64,000 bases of DNA from positions 310,657,738 to 310,721,737 of the forward strand of contig NC_133537.1 in the NCBI RefSeq assembly GCF_048544455.1, read 5' to 3'. The DNA is from Silene latifolia (Eukaryota; Streptophyta; Magnoliopsida; Caryophyllales; Caryophyllaceae). Below, one piece after another: positions 57,887 through 64,000 of the stretch. The notes beneath the pieces were generated by a model. That model saw nothing but the letters and a program-made list of their open reading frames with translations. It searched no databases and was not told where the DNA came from. The translations under genes and the position numbers were made by a program. The first letter of the stretch is position 1; every line of letters begins with the position of its first letter.

Positions 57887-59193
57887 TGTAACACCCCCAT
57901 ATACCAAGGAGCCTTAATAAGACATTTCCTAGCATATAAAGGCGTTACTATCTCGGTTACCCGAGGAAAGTAATGATCAAAAGTCGATAAAAGAACTTTT
58001 ATAATTATTAAAAGTGATCTAACCAAACTACCAAAACAGAAGATACAACTCGACATTCTAGTGTGAACTATCTCTGACGTAACTTGCGAAAGACCCATCC
58101 CGCCAAGTATCCAGCTATCATTCAAGACATCACCTACTAAGACTGACTGCTCACCATAAGGTATCACGGTAGACACAACAGAATAAACAAGAGACAAAAC
58201 CACACAAGGTCAGTAGCTGAGGCAACACATCAACAACCACAGACACTACACAAGTACACAAAACACACACACATCACATCTCCGATCAATCACCGTCACC
58301 GACTGTCCACTGGACCAGCCCTGCCAGTGGGGGACCGCAGCCGTTCCCACCTAAGCGCCGCTCATCATACTGAGCAATAACCCTGTCCCATTAATGTGCA
58401 CATCCCCTCCCGTGGCGGGTTCCACGGAGGGCGAAACTAGGGCGTGAAGTCACTCCCGCAAGTGACCCCACTCAGCCGAGGACGCACCTCGAGAACCGAG
58501 AGACGACCAATCACGACAAGTGAACCACAACCATGATAACACAATCACACCACACCAACCAACCACTACAACCAACCAAATCCACTGACACAACAATCAA
58601 ATCACAACCAAAGACACACTAGACCACCAACAGAACTGAGTAGGCGAACCTACCTTTAACCAACCGCGGCGATTCCTCGTCCATTCACATAACATCTACC
58701 AAGAAAGTAAAATCCCTATACAAAACAGTACAACCGCCTATTATTATCACCACAACCCTATAAGAATCAACAATGACAAAGATGACGATAATGACATACC
58801 TACGCATAGAATATCGGCGTCAAGACCGCTACCCGACTCAAGCAATCTATCTTCAAGGCACAAGCATCCTCAAAGGCTCCCATGGAAGGAATTATGGTGA
58901 AGGAAATGAACAAAGGCGACATCTAGGTCTGAAGGAAAGAGGCGGAAATGATTTGCGATTCTATCAAAACACGATTATAAACCCTCGCTGAAAAGATGCT
59001 ACTCGATCGAGTAACCAACTCACTCGATCGAGCGACCCCTACTCGATCGAGTAGCCTCGACTAGATCGAGTACCACTCATCCCGAGGCCTATCACAACAC
59101 GAGACACCGCTTGTACGAATTCCCAAAGGCTACAACACGCCTCTAAGGTCGGTCAACGTCGGTCAACGGGCCCCTAAAAGGACGGGTATTACA
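57887..59193 (-). repeat. Gypsy-C right LTR (5' LTR)
   Basis: 1307 bp, TGTAACACCCCC...GGGTATTACA, without the tandem duplication of its partner. Four palindromes at 59000-59077. Confidence 0.95.
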
Positions 59194-59198
59194 GTAAG

Positions 59199-60319
59199 GG
59201 TCAGCCATCCATGTTTCATCTCCGGTTACATGATGTGAAGCTCATGTATCAATTATCCAATGAGGAGACATACCACTAAGACGGTCCTGAGAGAAGGAGG
59301 GAACGACATCAGAACCGAGGAAATTAGCACGAGCAGGTGTTCGAGTTTGACGTTTAGCCGTCAATTCTTCAAGGGTGCGAGGACGATCCCCCCACCAATC
59401 CGGAAATTTCTAGGATTTGATGAAGCAGGAGGATACCTCATGACCGTTGGCCTTGCAGTGAGTACAAAAGAGTTCCCGTCCTTCCTGTCGTTCAATATCC
59501 CGCAATACACGCCAATCTGGAGCGGAGGCAGAGGAATTAGGCGCAACAGAGGAGTGAGTCGAAGCAGAGGAGGTATGCGTGGATGGCTCACGGCGGACAG
59601 CAAACGCCATGACATCGGACGACTCCTCGACAACGGCCGTAGTAGGCGAGAGGTGACGCTCCTCTTGAAGAACCAAATGATAGACACGATTCAAAGAAGG
59701 GAGCGGGTCAAGTGCCAACTGTTGAGAGCGGATTGTGCGATAAAAGGTCGAATCGAAACCCATCAAAAATTTGTGAACCCTCTCGGAATCCTGGCGGGCG
59801 AGAGCCCCTTTAGCGATCTCACAAGTGCAACGACCACACTTGCAGGCAAACGGTGGTTCGAAATTAGAAATTGCATCCCACAAAAGCTTTAAATACCAAA
59901 ATAGAAGGTGACTGACATACCCTTGGTTTGACGGCAATCATGAAGTTGTGCCTTTAGAGCATGAATTCGGGAGCCATCGACAACGCAAAACCGTTCCTCT
60001 AAATCAAGCCATAATTCTCGGGCATTTTCAGTATGAGAAACAGAGTGTTTGACAGAGTCATCGATGGAATTCATTATCCATTGAACAATTGTACAGTGAA
60101 CAACTTCGCATTGTTGAAAAAGAAAGTCGTCCGTCGGTTTGGCAATCGACCCATCAGGGAGGTACGCATAGAACGGCTCCAATTTTCATAATTATCGCTG
60201 CGAAGACGGACATATGTGATGGATTGACCGGGGCCCTCTTAATTAACAAGAGAGAATGGAGAAAGAGGGTCGATTTTTTGAGTTTCGCCCGAGGAGGTAA
60301 TTTGTGATGAATTTGTCAT
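59199..60319 (-). pseudogene. Copia-B gag and protease start
   Basis: ATG at 60317-60319 gives MTNSSQITSSGETQKIDPLS. An in-frame TAA follows before EGPGQSITYVRLRSDNYENW, then a frameshift into the capsid part (WIMNSIDDSVKHSV, LWLDLEERFCVVDGSRIHAL), another into RVHKFLMGFDSTFYRTIRSQ, and a zinc knuckle CTHCKANGHEVSSC. The protease follows: WIIDT, then TGA (59242-59244) in place of the Gly codon, then ASHHVTGDETW. Gypsy-C interrupts just beyond. Gag forms the particle and protease matures it; neither is intact. Confidence 0.85.
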
Positions 60320-60382
60320 CGTGGAAGAAGACGGTGAGAAGACGGAAGAGTGGATTAGGTTGGAGAAAAGACATTGATACCA

Positions 60383-60574
60383 TGTTAAATGTATATGAGT
60401 ATTTGTGATAAGTCATTCTATGTGTTATTCATTCAATAGCATAACCTTATATAAGGTTTACAAGATCTCTTTGCATCCTATTAGTTAGGAAATATCCCGA
60501 TAAAATCGGAATTACAATAACCAAAAGATAGCAAGGTATCCATATAATATCAAACTGATATTATATGCCTAATA
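60383..60574 (-). repeat. Copia-B 5' LTR
   Basis: 192 bp, TGTTAAATG...CCTAATA on the plus strand; PBS adjoins at 60371-60382 (minus). 60320-60370 is leader. Confidence 0.95.
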
Positions 60575-60663
60575 ACTTTCATTTGTGAGAGGGACACTAT
60601 CCGTCTATAGCTATAGACGAATAGTGTCCGTCTTTAATGAGACGGATTGTAGTCCGAACTATG

Positions 60664-60960
60664 ACAATTTTGTAAGCTTTAAAATAGCGAGAAGAAAGAA
60701 AAAAGCGCGTTAAAAAAAATACGGAGTAAAAAAGCAAAGCAAAAGCCAAAAACCATGTGACATTGCGTATGCATGCATGACAAACCAAAACACACACACA
60801 CACACAACTCAATCATAAAATCTCCCAAATCTCTCTCTGTCTCTCCTTATTTTAGCAACATTCTTAAAAAATCCCAGCTCAAACCTCATAAAAACCCCTC
60901 AAACTCAAACTAATTAATTAACTAATCAACCCCCATTTCCCCAATTCTCAATTAATTAAC
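60664..60960 (+). promoter_or_regulatory. Upstream region / 5' UTR of the MYB gene
   Basis: About 300 bp between the foldback MITE arm and the MYB start codon. It holds a (CA)n microsatellite (60790-60807), a CT-rich block (60824-60848, ctctctctgtctctcc) typical of plant 5' UTRs, and several attaattaa runs just before the ATG. The transcription start cannot be fixed; no TATA box is convincing. Confidence 0.5.
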
Positions 60961-63753
60961 ATGTTAACCATCAGCAGCAGCGAGGGAGGCGGAGACGTAG
61001 ATGGAAGCGAGGAATTGTTAAAGAAGGGACCGTGGACGGCAGCGGAGGATGCTGTGCTGGTGGAATACGTGAGGAAACACGGAGAAGGGAATTGGAACGC
61101 GGTGCAAAGGAATACGGGGTTAAGGCGGTGTGGTAAGAGTTGTAGGTTAAGATGGGCTAATCATTTGAGGCCTAATTTGAAGAAAGGTCCGTTTTCAGTT
61201 GATGAACAACGTCTTATTATTCATCTTCACTCTAAGCTTGGCAATAAGTGGGCTCGCATTTCTCAACATGTATTTTTCTTCTTCTTCTCCTTAATTTGAT
61301 TTTTTATTGTTTTGTTTATTCATTTGATTTTCCTCTGTTTTTTCTTCATGTTTTTTTTAATGGTTTTTGGTTAATTTTATTGTTATGAATTTGAGTTTTT
61401 GTTGAAATGTGAAAATGGGTTTTGGGATGTTTTATCAGAGTTTGTGCCTCCATTTTTTATTGTTTTGTTTACTTGATTTTCCTCTGCTTTTTCTTCATGT
61501 TTTTTAATGGTTTTTAGTTAATGTTATTGGTCTGAATTTGGGTTGGTTTTTTGTTGAAATGTTTTTTTTTTTTTTAAATAAATGCACTTAATTGCATCAC
61601 AATATAAATTATAGAAGAGGGGAGATTCGAATATGGGCCACAATACTTCAGCCTTACCACTACACTTAATTTTTTTTAAGACATCTTCGGTTTTTGAATG
61701 TTTTATCAAAGTTTGTGCCTCCATTTTTTATTAGTCCAGGTAATTTAATGGATTTGTTTTATTTTACTTTTCATATAATAATACCCTATAGTTCTACATT
61801 AAATTATCCCGGCTTCGATTTTGGTCAATAGCCCTCCCTAAAAAAAAATTAGACAACTTTTGATTGTGATAGATGAAGTATCTAATAAGATCGTTATGTA
61901 ATAATATAGGCGGTCTATAATACTTGTACGTCTCATTTATTATAAATTCGGTTTATATTGACCACGGTTGTAGATGAGAAGTATTGTATATACCATGTTA
62001 CATGTTTTTATATGGGGATTATTACGGTAATTTCTTTCCTAGGGGGGAATTCTCTAGTTGAAATATGTGTAGAAATTAATGATCAGTTCAATGTGTGTGA
62101 GTCTATTAGTGGAAATGTACAAAATAACGCGCGCACGGTATAGAACATAGGCAAAATAGTTTAGATTGTTGTGTAGGATTTTGCAGACATCCTTCTGACA
62201 AATTTTCTGCACGCACTGTATTTGGCGCATATTCACATCTGTATACTATTCCTGTTGTTGGTGTACTGAGATTTTAGTGCACTACTTTGTGGGAATATCC
62301 TTACATTTTTGTTATTTTTGTCTCTGTAAATTCTACTACTTGAGTATTGGCACGTTTTTCCGTCTTTTGTTACCTTGACATCTAAATTGTGGTCCTTCTA
62401 ATGCTAATTACCATCTTTTCCATGTCTATGCCTTAAGAAGGCATAGTAACACACTAACACCAAAGAGGAAACGTATTACATCACTTATTTATGTGAGAGC
62501 GTTATTTTAATAGCTTGATCCTCAAGGTGATTTACATTTCTCAAGTTGTGCATAGTTTCGAAGTTGGGACATGTATAATTGTATATTACAACTAATATAC
62601 ATATAGTGACGCTCACATATTTTTTGAAAATAAGATGACATTTATATAATTAACGTCTTAATTTATGTTTTCTTTGTGAGATTTGAGCAGTTACCAGGGA
62701 GAACCGACAATGAAATCAAAAACTTTTGGAACACAAGGGTGAAGAGAAGACTACGACAAGGCCTATCGTTATACCCGAATCAAAACCATTCAAATCCAAC
62801 CGAGTCAACAAAAAGCCCACCACATCAACCACTGGCACCACCTCATTCTTCCTACAAACAAACATCAAATAGCAACAATAACACACTTTCCCTCTTCAAC
62901 CCTGTTTCAGTACCCTCTTCATTTTTCTCCTTACATCCTCCTACTCCATTTCTGGCTCCTCAGTTCTTGAGGGGCTGCCCGAGTACATTTTTGGGTTGTC
63001 CTTATCCCTCGCCATCACAAATGGGTGTATTCCAGCTTAGGCCAGGTGGGTTTGGATTTGATTCAGGTCAAGTACCTCCAGTCCGTTTTGATTCCGAAGG
63101 TTTCAATTTTGATAACCTCGGTAACTTTGAGCTCCCTTCAAACCAAAATGTGACCAGTGACGAGGAGATGGTAGTATTGGTAGATAAAGTGAAAGTTGAT
63201 ATTGATAATCCAAATGTGGGTCGGACCAAAAGCGGGTTATTGGACGACTTGCTGCAAGAAGCGCAAATCAAAGTGGCAAATCGCGGAGTAAAGAGGGAGA
63301 GAAATGATTGTGGGCTTCAGTGGGACGTTTCAGCCTCTGATACTTCTTGCACCGGTAAGAACCAACTATGTGATCATCATAGGCTTATTGCATTCACGCA
63401 CATTTCAAGTCATTTATATATATACGATCTATATATTGATTCATTTGTGCGGAGTATTAGTCATTTATATACGATCTATTAACACAGGAATGAAATCCGA
63501 GAAGCCAGAGGACAAGCGATTGAACTTTGGAAAGGAAGTGTTACCAGACATTCTTGACCTTATCCCGACGCAAGTTGAGTCTCCTGAAAGTTGCCATGGT
63601 GGTGGCGAAAATCCAGTTGTTAGTATAGATGATCAGATACAACAGGGTGCTCAGCCGCCTCTACCTGTTTTGAGTACCTCCGATTATGAAGATGATGGTG
63701 ACGATTGGAATCCAAGCTGCTATACGTGGGATAACTTGCCCACTATCTGCTAA
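60961..63753 (+). CDS. GAMYB-like: R2R3-MYB transcription factor, GAMYB-like (three exons)
   Basis: Nuclear DNA-binding activator of the GAMYB subgroup, which acts in gibberellin responses such as anther and seed development (family knowledge). Exons: 60961-61269, 62691-63354, 63488-63753; introns are GT-AG and the joined frame encodes 412 residues. R2 has Trp25, Trp45, Trp65; R3 has Phe78, Trp97, Trp116, with [20 protein letters not shown] and [20 protein letters not shown], and the GAMYB signature LSLYP follows. The first intron sits before LPGRT, as in other GAMYBs. A miR159-type site lies in exon 2. The C terminus WDNLPTIC suits the group. No break seen, so probably functional. Which paralogue (MYB33/65 or MYB97/101/120 type) is undecided. 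Confidence 0.93.
61312..61735 (+). repeat. Tandem duplication within MYB intron 1
   Basis: Two units (about 61312-61459 and 61461-61735) share gattttcctctg.ttttttcttcatg, ggttttt.gttaat, gttgaaatg and tttgtgcctccattttttatt. The second unit is longer because a SINE-like sequence interrupts it. The rest of intron 1 (61736-62690) is AT-rich and unremarkable. Confidence 0.8.
61560..61685 (-). mobile_element. SINE-like insertion in MYB intron 1
   Basis: Starts with a T run (poly-A on the minus strand), then aaataaatgcactta and gattcgaatat (box-B-like when inverted), and ends near aagacatcttcgg. It is absent from the first intron repeat unit, which serves as an empty site. It resembles the repeats at 26982-27225 (aaatgagcgcactta). 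Confidence 0.5.
63127..63147 (+). promoter_or_regulatory. Predicted miR159 target site in the MYB mRNA
   Basis: Core gagctcccttcaaaccaaa. Against the perfect complement of miR159a as I remember it, 19 of 21 positions match (mismatches at the second and sixteenth site positions). It encodes FELPSNQ, at the usual place downstream of the MYB domain in GAMYB genes. miR159 would direct cleavage or repression of this mRNA. Confidence 0.85.
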
Positions 63754-64000
63754 TGTTATTATGTTACACATTATTAGACCATCGTATAATTTAAGGTTTA
63801 ATCTTAATTGTGAAATCAGCTCTCGCTGCCTGAACTCGACCTTCGCAAATACCACCTCAAGATGTTGTCGTACTAATCTTCTCTCAGTCCCCACTCAGAT
63901 TTATTATCTTATACATGAAATCGTAATTTATTTAGAAAGAGGTTACAGATGCTAATTTAATTCTACTCTGTCTGAATCATTTACTTACTTTAAGGTTTAT
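63754..64000 (+). other. 3' flank / UTR of the MYB gene to window end
   Basis: AT-rich, no other gene. No clear AATAAA; the polyadenylation site may lie beyond the window. Confidence 0.5.

Larger units (their letters stand above)
51250..59193 (-). mobile_element. Non-autonomous gypsy element gypsy-C carrying an ATHILA ORF1-like gene
   Basis: LTRs at 51250-52690 and 57887-59193; perfect 5-bp TSD GTAAG (51245-51249 and 59194-59198) inside the copia-B protease. PBS on the minus strand at 57872-57883. The interior (5.2 kb) has one coding region, an ATHILA ORF1-like protein; no gag, protease, RT or integrase. LTR blocks, the sequence after the PBS and the PPT stem-loop match gypsy-A, so its likely helper is a gypsy-A-type element. 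Confidence 0.9.
47873..60574 (-). mobile_element. Ty1/copia element copia-B, split by gypsy-C
   Basis: 192-bp LTRs at 47873-48064 and 60383-60574 with roughly nine differences; perfect 5-bp TSD ACTTT (47868-47872 and 60575-60579). PBS TGGTATCAATGT (60371-60382, minus). Gag, protease, integrase, RT, RNase H in copia order on the minus strand, all frameshifted. Polypurine tract is a run of about 18 G residues. Related to copia-A but older by LTR divergence. Confidence 0.95.
47735..60663. mobile_element. Foldback MITE split by copia-B
   Basis: Left arm 47735-47816 and right arm 60580-60663 are long imperfect inverted repeats: tagtgtccctctcacaaatg at 47797-47816 mirrors catttgtgagagggacacta at 60580-60599. 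Pairing continues outward through clusters of tatagctatagacg to about catagttcg. Between the arms 47821-47867 is itself a hairpin (gggtagtgcaagtggg ... cccacttgcactaccc). Copia-B inserted near its centre. Superfamily unknown; the element's own TSD is not clear. Confidence 0.75.

Noticed and set aside
61958..62143. Small frame within MYB intron 1
   Set aside because: No domain, no codon bias, inside a GT-AG intron supported by the conserved MYB repeat on both sides.
1..64000. tRNA or rRNA genes
   Set aside because: None seen. Short tRNA-like motifs are primer-binding sites or SINE-like box-B remnants.

Overview
The window looks like intergenic DNA of a flowering plant. It is AT-rich, packed with Ty1/copia and Ty3/gypsy retrotransposons, Mutator-, hAT-, CACTA- and Harbinger-type DNA transposons, and has one intron-containing host gene at the right edge: an R2R3-MYB of the GAMYB class carrying a miR159-type target site. 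A eudicot, possibly Caryophyllales, is my guess; nothing in the sequence proves the species.

Layout. 1-3985: decayed copia pol and truncated LTR (copia-1). 3986-7231: Mutator-like element with a frameshifted transposase and an antisense GRF-type zinc-finger ORF. 7232-12333: microsatellite, non-coding DNA, one end of a CACTA element and two hAT-like MITEs. 12334-26981: a stack of nested insertions: copia-A (minus, 5-bp TSD) > remnant LTR of a Tekay-like gypsy element > gag-only Tat/Ogre-like element with 2.4-kb LTRs (5-bp TSD) > Tourist-like MITE (TAA TSD, with the empty site visible in the sister LTR). 26982-29268: SINE-like repeats, a TRIM-like fragment and unassigned DNA. 29269-46378: copia-2, which keeps LTRs and gag but no recognisable pol, split by a Tekay-like gypsy element (gypsy-A, 36624-44981) that has gag-pol but many lesions, including loss of two reverse-transcriptase aspartates. 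46379-47732: unassigned DNA with one open frame containing a 43-residue tandem repeat. About 47735-60663: a foldback MITE split by copia-B (47873-60574, minus), itself split by gypsy-C (51250-59193, minus), a non-autonomous element with only an ATHILA ORF1-like gene. 60961-63753: the MYB gene.

How they fit together. Gypsy-A, gypsy-C and the remnant LTR at 14597-26578 share LTR blocks and arrays of the palindrome TACTCGATCGAGTA. Gypsy-A and gypsy-C also share the sequence after the primer-binding site and a perfect stem-loop beside the polypurine tract. This suggests that gypsy-C is, or was, mobilised in trans by gypsy-A-type elements. The MYB gene is the only locus that looks like a working host gene. 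All boundaries, TSDs and identities were read by eye; no alignment or database search was run.
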